Numbered from the stretch's first letter, positions 7,944 through 17,800 are shown. The stretch: 64,000 bases of DNA from Aquabacter sp040049275 (GCF_040049275.1 NZ_JBDZDT010000013.1:42412-106411); one strand, 5' to 3'. Numbers and translations are program-made. Notes: generated from the letters alone by a model not told the origin.

Positions 7944-9107
7944 CTAGCCCAGCAGCCTGTCGATGAAGGGCTTGAGATTCTCCTTTTCCTCCAGCCCGAA
8001 GCCCGGCGCCTCGCTGGGGAAGATGCGGTTGCCGTTGAGCCGGCAGGCGGGCGAATAGCCGCCGAAAGGCTGGAACACCCCCGGATAGGCCTCGCACCCG
8101 CCGAGCCCCAGCCCCACCGCGATGTGCAGGTTGATGAGATGCCCGCCGTGCGGATAGGCCTGCTTGCGGCTGAAGCCGTGGGTCTCCAGCATGTCGAGGA
8201 TGCGGCCATAGTCGCCGAGGCCGTAGGCAAGGCCCGCATCCATCTGGAAGATGTCCTTGCCCGGCCGCATGCCGCCGAAGCGCACGAGGTTCACGCTGTC
8301 GATGAGGGAGAACAAGTTCTCGCCCGTCGCCACTGGGCCGGAATAGGCCTCGATGATCTCGCGGTTGAGCTGGTAGTCGAGGGGATCGCCGATCTCCTCG
8401 AACCAGCGCAGCTTGTAGGGCTCCAGGGCCTTGGCATAAGCGAGTGCGGTCTTCAGGTCGAAGCGGCCGTTGGCATCCACGGAGAGGCGGGCGCCGTCGC
8501 CGGCGATCTTCAACGCTTCCTCGATGCGCTTCAGGTCCACATCGAGAGGTGCGCCGCCGATCTTCATCTTGAAGGCGACGAAGCCCATGTCGGTATATTC
8601 GCGCAGCTCGTCCGACAGGGTCTTGCCCGCGCCGTCGGCATAATAATAGCCGCCGGCCGCATAGCAGTCCGCTTCCCCAACCTCCGTGCAGCCGAAGGCG
8701 CGGGCGATGGTGCGGTAAGCGGGCTCGCCGGCGAGCTTGGCATTGAGGTCCCACACGGCGAGTTCCAGCGCCGCCGCCGCGCCCGCGCGATCGCCATGGC
8801 CGCCGGGCTTCTCGTTGCGCATCGCCGCCGCCAGGACCTTTGCGGGATCGAAGGCCTGCCCGGTTTCGTCCAGCAGGCTGCCGGGCGCCGCCGCCAGCAG
8901 GCGCGGGATCATGCGCTGGCGGATGATCCCGCTCTGGGCGAAGCGGCCGATGGAATTGAAGGCGAGACCGACCACCGGGCGCCCGTCGCGCACCACATCC
9001 GTGATGAGCGCCACCAGGGACACGTCATGATCGGAAAAGCTCACTACCGCATTGGCGACATTTCCCTCCAGCCGGACGGAAAGCTCGCGGACATCCGTGA
9101 TTTTCAT
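7944..9107 (-). CDS. TarD-like D-tartrate dehydratase (enolase superfamily)
   Basis: This 387 aa enolase-superfamily enzyme abstracts the alpha proton of an acid sugar or hydroxy diacid and eliminates water. From memory it resembles the D-tartrate dehydratase of Bradyrhizobium along its length, including V-V-G-x-x-F-N-S near residue 45 and N-E-K-P-G-G-H-G at 98-105. Candidate catalytic residues are the K-x-K motif at Lys180/Lys182, metal ligands Asp211, Glu237 and Glu263, and a C-terminal general acid/base His320. Each of these sits two positions below the TarD numbering I recall. The gene lies 29 bp downstream of a Bug-family binding protein on the same strand, so import and dehydration of tartrate or a close analogue is likely. 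Other acid-sugar dehydratase activities are possible. Confidence 0.82.
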   Translation of the reverse strand: MKITDVRELSVRLEGNVANAVVSFSDHDVSLVALITDVVRDGRPVVGLAFNSIGRFAQSGIIRQRMIPRLLAAAPGSLLDETGQAFDPAKVLAAAMRNEKPGGHGDRAGAAAALELAVWDLNAKLAGEPAYRTIARAFGCTEVGEADCYAAGGYYYADGAGKTLSDELREYTDMGFVAFKMKIGGAPLDVDLKRIEEALKIAGDGARLSVDANGRFDLKTALAYAKALEPYKLRWFEEIGDPLDYQLNREIIEAYSGPVATGENLFSLIDSVNLVRFGGMRPGKDIFQMDAGLAYGLGDYGRILDMLETHGFSRKQAYPHGGHLINLHIAVGLGLGGCEAYPGVFQPFGGYSPACRLNGNRIFPSEAPGFGLEEKENLKPFIDRLLG

Positions 9108-9136
9108 GGAAAACTTTCAGGAGAAGAGAAGGTGGA

Positions 9137-10120
9137 TCACTCGACGGAGATCTTGCCGGCGCGGATCACGTCGCCCCATTTGGTGGTCTCGCTGTCGATA
9201 TAGGTCTGGAACGCCGCCCCGGTGGTGCCGACCACGATCATGCCAAGGCTGGCGAAGCGCGCCTTCACCTCGTCCAGCGCGATGACCTTCTTCAGGTCCG
9301 TCTCGATCTTGGCCGCGATGGTTGGGGAAACACCCTTCGGCGCCACGAGGCCGAGCCAGCCGAGCACGTCGAAGCCGGGATAGGCTTCCGCGACGGTGGG
9401 CACATCGGGCAGGCCCGGCGCGCGCATGGTGGTGGAGACGGCCAGCGCGCGGGCCTTGCCGGCCTGGATCGCGCCCATGACGCCGGGCTGGGAATCGAAC
9501 AGCGCATCGATGCGCCCGCCATAGAGGTCGGCCATGGCCGGGCCGGAACCCTTGTAGGGCACGTGGACGATGTCGATGCCGGCGCGCTGCTTGAACAGCT
9601 CCATGGTGAGGTGCTGGGTGGAGCCGGCGCCGCCGGAGCCGTAATTGAGCATGCCGGGCGAGGCTTTCGCGGCCGCCACCAGATCCTGCATGGTCTTGTA
9701 CTTGGAATCCGCCGAGACGGTGAGCACCTGGGCGACGCCGGCCACATTCATCAGCGCGGTGAAATCGGTGCGCGGGTCGTAGCCCACATTCTTGTAGAGG
9801 TTCGGCGCGATGGAGAGCGGGCCGCTGGAGCCCTGCAGCCACGTATAGCCATCGTTCGGCGCGGCGATGGACGCCTTGGTGCCGATGGTGCCGCCCGATC
9901 CACCCTTATTGTCGATGATGACGGGGACGTTCCACATCTTGCCGAGTTGGTCCGCCACGAGGCGCGCCATCAGGTCTCCGGCCTGGCCGGGGGCGAAGGG
10001 AACGATGATCGTGATGGTGCGGTTGGGAAACGCCTCCTGCGCCATTGCGGAGAGGGGCGCGATAGTGGGCGCGAGCGCGCTGCCGGCCACGAGTTTCAGC
10101 ACCTGCCTGCGATCGAGCAT
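9137..10120 (-). CDS. tripartite tricarboxylate transporter substrate-binding protein (Bug/TctC family)
   Basis: This is the second periplasmic Bug-family binding protein of the window, 327 aa from the chosen start. The ATG at 10120 is preferred because GGGAGGGAAAAG lies directly upstream and the protein then begins M-L-D-R-R-Q-V-L-K, a Tat-like signal peptide ending in A-M-A-Q. Longer in-frame starts would put 30 non-signal residues in front. The motifs I-V-P-F-A-P-G-Q and I-I-D-N-K-G-G-S-G-G are family hallmarks. It precedes the tartrate dehydratase-like gene and faces the GntR regulator, so it probably binds tartrate or a related dicarboxylate. TctA and TctB are absent nearby. Confidence 0.9.
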   Translation of the reverse strand: MLDRRQVLKLVAGSALAPTIAPLSAMAQEAFPNRTITIIVPFAPGQAGDLMARLVADQLGKMWNVPVIIDNKGGSGGTIGTKASIAAPNDGYTWLQGSSGPLSIAPNLYKNVGYDPRTDFTALMNVAGVAQVLTVSADSKYKTMQDLVAAAKASPGMLNYGSGGAGSTQHLTMELFKQRAGIDIVHVPYKGSGPAMADLYGGRIDALFDSQPGVMGAIQAGKARALAVSTTMRAPGLPDVPTVAEAYPGFDVLGWLGLVAPKGVSPTIAAKIETDLKKVIALDEVKARFASLGMIVVGTTGAAFQTYIDSETTKWGDVIRAGKISVE

Positions 10121-10176
10121 CTTTTCCCTCCCCATCGCCGCCGCGGGATGACGGCGGCGATATGTTCTATATTGTG

Positions 10177-10192
10177 ATATGTTGGTACATAT
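10177..10192. promoter_or_regulatory. candidate GntR/UTRA operator
   Basis: The inverted repeat ATATGT-TGGT-ACATAT has perfect 6-nt arms and keeps the GT-N4-AC core typical of HutC-type GntR sites. It lies 57 bp upstream of the Bug/tartrate dehydratase pair, in the gap facing the GntR gene. AT-rich sequence around it could hold the promoter. Confidence 0.55.
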
Positions 10193-10216
10193 TTGGAGAA
10201 AGGCTGTCAAACCCCG

Positions 10217-10306
10217 CCGTCACGGCCGGGCTTGACCCGGCCATCCCGTGGGAATTCGGGAGCGCTATTCCTCGAGAGATGCCCGGGTCGGGCCTGGACA
10301 TGACGG
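10217..10306. repeat. double-hairpin intergenic repeat, family A (diverged)
   Basis: The unit begins CCGTCACGGCCGGGC and ends near CATGACGG. The second hairpin has drifted from the other copies. It lies between the candidate operator and the GntR gene. Confidence 0.65.
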
Positions 10307-10405
10307 GTGGAAAGAGAGCCCGTCGGCAATGCCGTTTCCCTCCCGCGCGATCTCCCTCTAAAACCTTCGGCTTCCACCCCTTGAACCCCTGGCTTCCCCG
10401 CGCGC

Positions 10406-11131
10406 ATGGCCCTTCCGCTCTATCAACGCATCGCCGCGGACCTCGCGCAGAAGATCGCTTCCGGCGAGCTGGCGGTGGGCGCGGTCATCCCGAGCGAGCT
10501 GGAGCTGGCGCAAAGCTACAAGGCGAGCCGGAACACCGTGCGCTCCGCGCTGCGGCAGCTTCAGGACCTGCACCTCATCTCCCGCCGCCGCAATCGCGGC
10601 ACGCGGGTGGAGGCCCCGCCGCAGGAGAGCCTCGTCACGCGCACCCTCTCCACTCGCAACGATCTCATGGCGCTTGCCGAGGCTGCGCAGCGGGAGATCC
10701 GCGCCACCTCCCTGGTGGTGCTGGACACGGAGATGGCGCGGCTCCTCAAATGCCCGCCGGGCTCGCGCTGGCTGCGCATCTCGCTGGTGCGGTGGGAGCC
10801 GGGCGTGGCAAAGCCCCTGGCCTGGACCCGCGCCTTCGTGGACCCGCACTACAAGGACATCGTGCCGCTGGCGAAGCAGCAGCCCGGCACGCTGTTCTGC
10901 GACCTCATCGAGAGCCATTATGGCCGCCCCATCGCCACGGTGGAGCAGACGGTTTCGGGTTGCCTCATCGAGGAGGATGCGGCGGAGATCCTGGGCGTGC
11001 CGGTGGGCAGTGCCGGCCTCAGGGTGCTCCGGCACTACCGGGACATGGCCGCCGCCATGGTCGAGGCGACGGTGTCGTTTTATCCCGCCGACAGGTTCTC
11101 CATCCGGACGACGCTGTCGCGGCGGAGTTGA
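10406..11131 (+). CDS. GntR family regulator with UTRA domain
   Basis: This 241 aa HutC-subfamily transcription factor starts M-A-L-P-L-Y-Q-R-I-A, the usual opening of GntR winged-helix domains. The DNA-binding domain covers about residues 5-70, including P-S-E-L-E-L-A and S-R-N-T-V-R-S-A-L. The UTRA effector domain covers about 90-235 and ends with S-F-Y-P-A-D-R-F. It is divergent from the Bug protein and TarD-like enzyme and most likely represses them until an organic-acid effector binds. The candidate operator with a GT-N4-AC core lies in the shared gap. It is followed after 33 bp by a DUF72 gene on the same strand. Confidence 0.92.
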   Translation: MALPLYQRIAADLAQKIASGELAVGAVIPSELELAQSYKASRNTVRSALRQLQDLHLISRRRNRGTRVEAPPQESLVTRTLSTRNDLMALAEAAQREIRATSLVVLDTEMARLLKCPPGSRWLRISLVRWEPGVAKPLAWTRAFVDPHYKDIVPLAKQQPGTLFCDLIESHYGRPIATVEQTVSGCLIEEDAAEILGVPVGSAGLRVLRHYRDMAAAMVEATVSFYPADRFSIRTTLSRRS

Positions 11132-11164
11132 AAGCGGGCGAAGGCCCGCAGCAGGGAGGCGCGC

Positions 11165-11959
11165 ATGACCATACGTGTGGGTATCGGCGGCTGGACCTAT
11201 GAGCCCTGGCGCGGCGTGTTCTATCCGGAGGGGCTGAAGCATGCGCGCGAGCTGGAGTTCGCCAGCCGCGCAGTGACCTCCATCGAGGTCAACGGCACCT
11301 TCTACCGCACCCAGACGCCAAAAGCCTTCAAGAGCTGGGCGGATCAGGCCCCGGAGGGCTTCGTGTTCGCGCTGAAGGCGGTGCGCTACGCCACCAACCG
11401 GCGGGTGCTGGCCGAGGCTGGGGAGAGTGTCCAGGCCTTCGTGAACAGCGGGCTCGTGGAGCTGGGCGACAAGCTCGGCCCCATAAACTGGCAGTTCGCC
11501 GGCACGAAGAAGTTCGACCCGGACGATTTCGGCGCCTTCCTCGCTTTGCTGCCGGAGAAGGTGGACGGCGTCGGCCTGCGCCATGCGGTGGAGGTGCGCC
11601 ACGAGAGCTTCGGCTGTCCCGAATTCATCGCGCTCGCCCGCAAGCACAATGTGGCGGTGGTGATCGCCGACAGCCCGGACTATCCCGCCATCGGCGATCT
11701 CACCGCCGATTTCGTCTATGCCCGCCTCCAGGACGCCAAGGCGGAGATCGAGACCGGCTATGACGAAAAAGCGCTCGGCGCCTGGCATGCGCGCGCCGGC
11801 CAATGGGCCAAGGGCGAGGCGGCGGAAGGCATCCCCACCTATGGCGAGAAGGCCGGAAAGAAGGGCAAGCGCGACTGCTTCATCTACATGATCAACGGCG
11901 CCAAGGAGCGGGCGCCGGCGGCGGCCATGGCGCTGCTGGAGAAGCTCGGAAAGAGCTAA
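11165..11959 (+). CDS. DUF72 domain-containing protein
   Basis: This 264 aa protein belongs to the DUF72 (YecE-like) family, which has a TIM-barrel-like fold and no firmly known biochemical role. Characteristic segments are the N-terminal R-V-G-I-G-G-W-T-Y-E-P-W and the early E-V-N-G-T-F-Y-R. A later strand reads F-V-Y-A-R-L-Q, and near the C-terminus lies D-C-F-I-Y-M-I-N-G-A-K. A GGGAGG ribosome-binding site precedes the ATG. It lies 33 bp after the GntR gene and may be co-transcribed with it, although a functional link is not evident. Its 3' end is 3 bp from the convergent ion-channel gene. Confidence 0.88.
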   Translation: MTIRVGIGGWTYEPWRGVFYPEGLKHARELEFASRAVTSIEVNGTFYRTQTPKAFKSWADQAPEGFVFALKAVRYATNRRVLAEAGESVQAFVNSGLVELGDKLGPINWQFAGTKKFDPDDFGAFLALLPEKVDGVGLRHAVEVRHESFGCPEFIALARKHNVAVVIADSPDYPAIGDLTADFVYARLQDAKAEIETGYDEKALGAWHARAGQWAKGEAAEGIPTYGEKAGKKGKRDCFIYMINGAKERAPAAAMALLEKLGKS

Positions 11960-11962
11960 ACC

Positions 11963-12487
11963 TCAGCCGTCCCGCTGGATATCGACGCCGGTGCCGGCGG
12001 GAACGGGCGCCGGGGTCTTCGCTGTGTGGTGCGCGGGTCGCTTATGGTGCGACGGCGTCTCATAGACGTGCAGCACCAAGGCGGCGCGCGTCAGCACGGC
12101 GAAGATCAGGGCCGTGGACCAGCCGAACAGCAGCATGCCGTTTGCCGCCGTCACCGGCCCGAGGAGCCGCCAGCGCGGCAATGGCAGGATGTCCCCGTAG
12201 CCCAGCGTGGTGAAGCTTTCGAAGGCAAGATAATAGCCGTCGCCGGATTTGACCGCTCCCACAAGGTGATAGGAGATGGCCCACACCGCCACATGCACCA
12301 TGTGGGACAGGGTCAGGACGGCGCCTGTGACCATCATGGTCGCCGCGAACGCCTCGATGCGCCGCCGCTCGATGGTGCGCCGCCGCAGGCCGCGCATGAA
12401 CCGCATCAGGAACACGCTGAACATGGCGTGGATGGCGATGTTCACCATGCTCACCACGATCCCGTACAGCAATTCAATCGGAATCAC
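11963..12487 (-). CDS. small ion channel protein (2-TM-like pore domain)
   Basis: This 174 aa membrane protein has a potassium-channel-type pore. The segment T-T-L-G-Y-G-D corresponds to the selectivity filter and lies between two hydrophobic helices (about residues 45-70 and 100-130). One more helix is present at the N-terminus, giving three helices and a pore loop. A cytoplasmic His/Pro-rich tail follows. No ligand-binding or RCK domain is present. The start is uncertain. The frame stays open another 95 codons upstream, but that part overlaps the small plus-strand gene at 12626 and has no hydrophobic or family-like sequence, so the GTG at 12487 (V-I-P-I-E-L-L) is preferred. Ion specificity is inferred from the filter only. 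Confidence 0.75.
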   Translation of the reverse strand: MIPIELLYGIVVSMVNIAIHAMFSVFLMRFMRGLRRRTIERRRIEAFAATMMVTGAVLTLSHMVHVAVWAISYHLVGAVKSGDGYYLAFESFTTLGYGDILPLPRWRLLGPVTAANGMLLFGWSTALIFAVLTRAALVLHVYETPSHHKRPAHHTAKTPAPVPAGTGVDIQRDG

Positions 12488-12625
12488 GCCGACCCCCGCC
12501 GTCCGGTGGCTCACGTGAAAGGCAATGACCTGCCTCGGCGGCGGGCGCAAGGGGCATGCGGCGGAACCCATGCGTATTGAGGCCGTTGGTTCCCTGGCTG
12601 GGAGAGAAAAACAAGGAGAAGCTCG

Positions 12626-12871
12626 ATGAACCGCCAAACGGAGGCCGGCGCGCATGGCGCGGTGAAGCTGCAATACTGGTCCTCGTCCCATTCCGTTGGC
12701 GCGCCGGACAAATGGCCGGAGCCCTATGAGTTCGATACCGTGGAAGACGCCGTGGCCTTCGCCATGACGCAATCGCCCGCCAATAGGGAGCTGGCTTGGC
12801 TGCGGACCCCGGACGGCGTGGTGATGAATCCCGACCAGATCCGCCGCGCCTTCGAACTGAAGCGAAGCTGA
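12626..12871 (+). CDS. small hypothetical protein
   Basis: This is an 81 aa soluble protein of unknown function. An AAGGAG ribosome-binding site sits 7 nt before the ATG. The sequence contains K-L-Q-Y-W-S-S-S-H, W-P-E-P-Y-E-F-D-T-V-E-D-A and a C-terminal P-D-Q-I-R-R-A-F-E pattern that look conserved-domain-like, but no family was recognised. There is no signal peptide or cysteine. It is divergent from the ion-channel gene and 119 bp upstream of typA on the same strand, and could be read through into typA. Confidence 0.7.
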   Translation: MNRQTEAGAHGAVKLQYWSSSHSVGAPDKWPEPYEFDTVEDAVAFAMTQSPANRELAWLRTPDGVVMNPDQIRRAFELKRS

Positions 12872-12922
12872 CGTTAAGGGGATACGCGGGCGGCCTGCAT
12901 TGATTTGCCGCCGCTCTTGTGT

Positions 12923-12971
12923 ATTTTGCGCCGCAAAATGAAGCCGAGCGGACCTGAGGAATCGGGTCCGC
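12923..12971 (+). promoter_or_regulatory. structured leader upstream of typA
   Basis: Two structures lie in the 120-bp leader. The first is a near-perfect palindrome ATTTTGCG-C-CGCAAAAT at 12923-12939. The second is a stem GCGGACC/GGTCCGC (12948-12954 with 12965-12971) followed by CTTTT. The second looks like a small terminator or attenuator 19 nt before the ATG. Either could be a protein-binding site or an RNA switch; no known riboswitch class was recognised. Confidence 0.4.
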
Positions 12972-12990
12972 CTTTTGGTGTTTGGAACCC

Positions 12991-14817
<1,827 letters not shown>

Positions 14818-14841
14818 GGGCTTCGGCTCCACGCAGGACAA

Positions 14842-14937
14842 CCGTCATCCCCGGGCTTGACCCGGGGGATCCACGGCGTGCCGCAAGCGCATCTTTAACG
14901 GAGAGGCGTGGATGCCCGGGTCAAGCCCGGGCATGAC
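14842..14937. repeat. double-hairpin intergenic repeat, family A
   Basis: Hairpins with ATCCCCGGGC/ACCCGGGGGAT-like and ATGCCCGGG/CCCGGGCAT arms are separated by about 40 bp. The unit starts 24 bp after the typA stop codon. Together with the next repeat it fills the 349-bp gap between convergent typA and paaK; no gene was seen there. Confidence 0.8.
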
Positions 14938-14951
14938 TGCTTTTCTAAGTA

Positions 14952-15162
14952 TTGTCCTGGACAAGCGACGCCGCAGGCGGAGCGCAGATCCGGGACCCAG
15001 CGCAAGATTCCGGCGAAGCCGTCAATCCGCGACCAGCGTAAAGAGCGTCTCCGCCGCGTGGCGCCGGAGACGGGGTGAAGCGCCTTCGGCGGTCTCTTGC
15101 GCTGGGTCCCGGGTCGCATTCCACTGCGCTGCGCTGCGCTTCGTTGCATGCGCCCAGGACAA
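14952..15162. repeat. large inverted repeat, family C
   Basis: This is a roughly 210-bp structure with outer arms TTGTCCTGG (14952-14960) and CCAGGACAA (15154-15162) and inner 16-nt arms CGGGACCCAGCGCAAG (14991-15006) and its complement (15096-15111). The spacer carries further GC-rich partial repeats. No reading frame of coding quality is present. It occupies most of the gap between typA and paaK. Confidence 0.65.
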
Positions 15163-15166
15163 ATCC

Positions 15167-16501
15167 TCACTCCCGCGGCCGCTTGTCCACCACGCGCTTG
15201 GCCTTGCCCATGGAGCGCTCGATGCTCCCCGGCGCCTGGATCACCACGCGCGTGGTGATGCCGATGGTGTCCTTGATGCGTGACACCAGCCGTTCCGCAT
15301 GCACCGACAGTCCGGCAGTGTCCCAATGCTCCTCGCGGGCCTCCGCCAGCACGGTCATCTCGTCCATGCGACCCTCGCGGGTCAGTTCGATGAGGAAGTG
15401 GCCGGCGCACCAGTCGGTGGCGAGCAGCGCCTCTTCGATCTGGGTCGGGAACACGTTCACCCCGCGCAGGATCATCATGTCGTCCGAGCGGCCGGTCACC
15501 TTCTCCATGCGCCGCATGCCGGGCCGCGCCGTGCCGGGCAGAAGGCGCGTCAGGTCCCGCGTGCGGTAGCGGATGATGGGGAAGGCTTCCTTGGTGAGCG
15601 AGGTGAAGACCAGCTCGCCCTTCTCCCCGTCCGGCAGCACCTCGCCGGTCTCCGGGTCGATGATCTCAGGGTAGAAATGGTCTTCCCAGATGTGGAGCCC
15701 GTCCTTGGTCTCCACGCATTCCTGGGCGACGCCCGGGCCGATGACCTCCGAGAGGCCGTAAATGTCGGTGGCGTCCATGGCGAAGGCGTGCTCGATCTCC
15801 GAGCGCATGGCATTGGTCCAGGGCTCGGCGCCGAAGATGCCGAACTTGAGCGAGCTTTCGCGCGGGTCGAGGCCGGCTTTGGCGAAGCCGTCGAGGATGG
15901 CCAGCATGTAGCTGGGCGTCACCATGATCACGTCAGGCTTGAAATCGGTGATGAGCTGCACCTGGCGCTCGGTCATGCCGCCGGACATGGGCACCACCGT
16001 GCAGCCGAGCCGCTCGGCGCCATAATGGGCGCCGAGGCCGCCGGTGAAGAGGCCGTAGCCATAGGCCACATGCACCATCATGCCGGGGCGCGCGCCAGCC
16101 GCGCGGATGGAGCGGGCCATGACGTCGGCCCACATGTCGATATCGGCCTTGGTGTAGCCCACCACGATGGGCTTGCCCGTGGTGCCGGAGGAGCCGTGGA
16201 CCCGCGCCAGCTTCTCGCGCGGCACGGCGAACAGGCCGAAGGGATAATTGTCGCGCAAGTCCTTCTTCACCGTGAAGGGGAATTTCGCGAGGTCGGAGAG
16301 GTCCTTCAGGTCCGAGGGACGGACGCCGGCTGCATCGAACTGGGCGCGGTAGAAGGGCACGTTGTCGTAAGCGTGCTGGAGCGACCAGGCGAGGCGCTGG
16401 CGCTGGATCGACATGACCTCGTCGCGCGAGGCGCGCTCGATGGCGTCGAGACCGTCCTTGATGCCGCGGTCGAAGCTGGTGGCTGGGGCTGCCATGTTCA
16501 T
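15167..16501 (-). CDS. paaK: phenylacetate--CoA ligase PaaK
   Basis: PaaK activates phenylacetate to phenylacetyl-CoA with ATP, the first step of aerobic phenylacetate catabolism. The 444 aa length is normal. The adenylate-forming phosphate loop S-S-G-T-T-G-K-P is at about residues 104-111. The segments A-Y-G-Y-G-L-F-T-G-G and D-I-Y-G-L-S-E-V-I-G-P-G-V-A are typical, as are the C-terminal T-G-R-S-D-D-M and R-G-V-N-V-F-P-T-Q-I-E motifs. A GGAGGAGACG site precedes the ATG. It is the last gene of the paaG-paaI-paaK arm, 12 bp downstream of paaI. Confidence 0.96.
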   Translation of the reverse strand: MNMAAPATSFDRGIKDGLDAIERASRDEVMSIQRQRLAWSLQHAYDNVPFYRAQFDAAGVRPSDLKDLSDLAKFPFTVKKDLRDNYPFGLFAVPREKLARVHGSSGTTGKPIVVGYTKADIDMWADVMARSIRAAGARPGMMVHVAYGYGLFTGGLGAHYGAERLGCTVVPMSGGMTERQVQLITDFKPDVIMVTPSYMLAILDGFAKAGLDPRESSLKFGIFGAEPWTNAMRSEIEHAFAMDATDIYGLSEVIGPGVAQECVETKDGLHIWEDHFYPEIIDPETGEVLPDGEKGELVFTSLTKEAFPIIRYRTRDLTRLLPGTARPGMRRMEKVTGRSDDMMILRGVNVFPTQIEEALLATDWCAGHFLIELTREGRMDEMTVLAEAREEHWDTAGLSVHAERLVSRIKDTIGITTRVVIQAPGSIERSMGKAKRVVDKRPRE

Positions 16502-16513
16502 CGTCTCCTCCGC

Positions 16514-16975
16514 TCAGGGTTTGTCGTGTTCTTCCGGCGCGATGATCGAGCCGCCGATGGTGCGGGAATGGCCGCGGAATTCGGCGATGAGCACGCCGTC
16601 CTGGGTGACGCTCACGTCATAGATGCCGGACCGGCCGGCGCGGGTGATCTCGCGGGCGTGCGCCACCAACGTGTGCCCCGGCTTTCCCGGCCTGAGATAG
16701 CTGATGCTGCAATGGCCGGCGACGGTGCGGTGGTCGTGGCTGTTGCAGGCGAAGGCGAAGGCGCTGTCGGCCAAGGTGAAGATGAAGCCGCCATGGGCGG
16801 TGCCGTGGCCGTTCGCCATTTCGGGCGTCAGCATCATGGAGAGGACGGCGGTGCCCGGCCCCACCTCCACCAGCTCCATGCCGAGGCCCCGGCTTGCGGT
16901 ATCGGTGGCCCACATGGCTTCGGCGCAGAGGCGGGCGGTTTCCTCCGGCGAGCGGGTGGGGCTGAGATCGCTCAT
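16514..16975 (-). CDS. paaI: hydroxyphenylacetyl-CoA thioesterase PaaI
   Basis: PaaI is a hotdog-fold thioesterase that removes CoA from hydroxylated phenylacetyl-CoA by-products and so protects the CoA pool. The 153 aa length fits. The hotdog active-site segment N-G-H-G-T-A-H-G-G-F-I-F-T-L-A-D lies at about residues 50-65, and the Asp and His/Gly pattern is that of PaaI. The start codon overlaps the paaG stop by 4 nt (ATGA), so the genes are translationally coupled. Confidence 0.94.
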   Translation of the reverse strand: MSDLSPTRSPEETARLCAEAMWATDTASRGLGMELVEVGPGTAVLSMMLTPEMANGHGTAHGGFIFTLADSAFAFACNSHDHRTVAGHCSISYLRPGKPGHTLVAHAREITRAGRSGIYDVSVTQDGVLIAEFRGHSRTIGGSIIAPEEHDKP

Positions 16976-17760
16976 GATGCGCGTCCCGTGAAGCGCGGCG
17001 CGCGCTTTTCCATGAAGGCCTTCGTGCCTTCCGCATAATCCGGCGTGCGGCCGGCCTCGCGCTGGAGGTCGCGCTCAAGATCGAGCTGCGTGTCCAGGTC
17101 GTTGGAGGCGGAGGCGTTCAGCGCCTGCTTGGTCAAGGCAAGGCCGTGGGTCGGTTGGGTCGCGAGGTGGGCAGTGAGCGCTTCCGCCTCCGCGCGCAGG
17201 GCGGCATCGTCCACCACCTTCCAGATCATTCCCCAGTCCGCGGCCTGCTCGGCGCTCACCGGCTCGGCCAGCAGCATCAGGGCGCGGGCGCGGGCATCGC
17301 CCACGAGGCGCGGCAGGAAGAAGGTGCCCCCGGAATCCGGCACGAGGCCGATCTTGGAGAAGGCTTGGATGAACTTGGCGGATCTGGCGGCCAGGACGAT
17401 GTCACAGGCGAAGGCGATGTTCGCCCCCGCGCCGGCCGCCACCCCGTTCACCGCGCAGACCACCGGCTTCTTCAGCGCGCGGATGCGGCGGATGAGGGGA
17501 TTGTAGAAAGTCTCGATGGTCTTGCCGAGGTCGGGCGCCTCGGAGAGGCCCACCCGGGCGGACAGGTCCTGGCCCGCGCAGAAGCCGCGCCCGGCGCCGG
17601 TGAGGAGCACCGCGCGGCAGGTCTCGTCCGCCGCGATGGCGTCCAGCGCGCCGCGCAGAGCGAGGTGCAAGTCCTCATTGAAGGAGTTGAGCCGGTCCGG
17701 CCGGTTCAGGGTCAGCATGGTCCAGCCGTCGCGGCGGTCCACGAGAAGCACGCTCTCCAC
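16972..17760 (-). CDS. paaG: 2-(1,2-epoxy-1,2-dihydrophenyl)acetyl-CoA isomerase PaaG
   Basis: PaaG is a crotonase-family enzyme that isomerises the ring epoxide of phenylacetyl-CoA to the oxepin and also handles double-bond shifts later in the pathway. It is 262 aa. The oxyanion-hole segments are A-G-Q-D-L-S-A-R near residue 65 and N-G-V-A-A-G-A-G-A-N near residue 105. The segment G-L-V-P-D-S-G-G-T-F-F-L carries the conserved Asp expected for PaaG. The start is GTG at 17760 behind GGGAGGAACGG. It is the first gene of the minus-strand arm and faces pcaF across a gap with a 22-bp palindrome. Confidence 0.93.
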   Translation of the reverse strand: MESVLLVDRRDGWTMLTLNRPDRLNSFNEDLHLALRGALDAIAADETCRAVLLTGAGRGFCAGQDLSARVGLSEAPDLGKTIETFYNPLIRRIRALKKPVVCAVNGVAAGAGANIAFACDIVLAARSAKFIQAFSKIGLVPDSGGTFFLPRLVGDARARALMLLAEPVSAEQAADWGMIWKVVDDAALRAEAEALTAHLATQPTHGLALTKQALNASASNDLDTQLDLERDLQREAGRTPDYAEGTKAFMEKRAPRFTGRAS

Positions 17761-17800
17761 CCGTTCCTCCCAATCAGGGCTCTCTCAGGGAGCCTCTTGA

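Noticed and set aside
10162..11202. 346-codon frame overlapping the GntR gene in another phase
   Set aside because: The GntR protein has clear helix-turn-helix and UTRA domains; the alternative frame has none and begins inside the operator region.
12488..12772. N-terminal extension of the ion-channel gene by 95 codons
   Set aside because: The extension overlaps the oppositely oriented small gene at 12626 and has no membrane or channel-like sequence, so the GTG at 12487 was preferred.
14842..15162. Possible CRISPR array
   Set aside because: The repeats are inverted and unequal with no regular spacers, and no cas genes are present.
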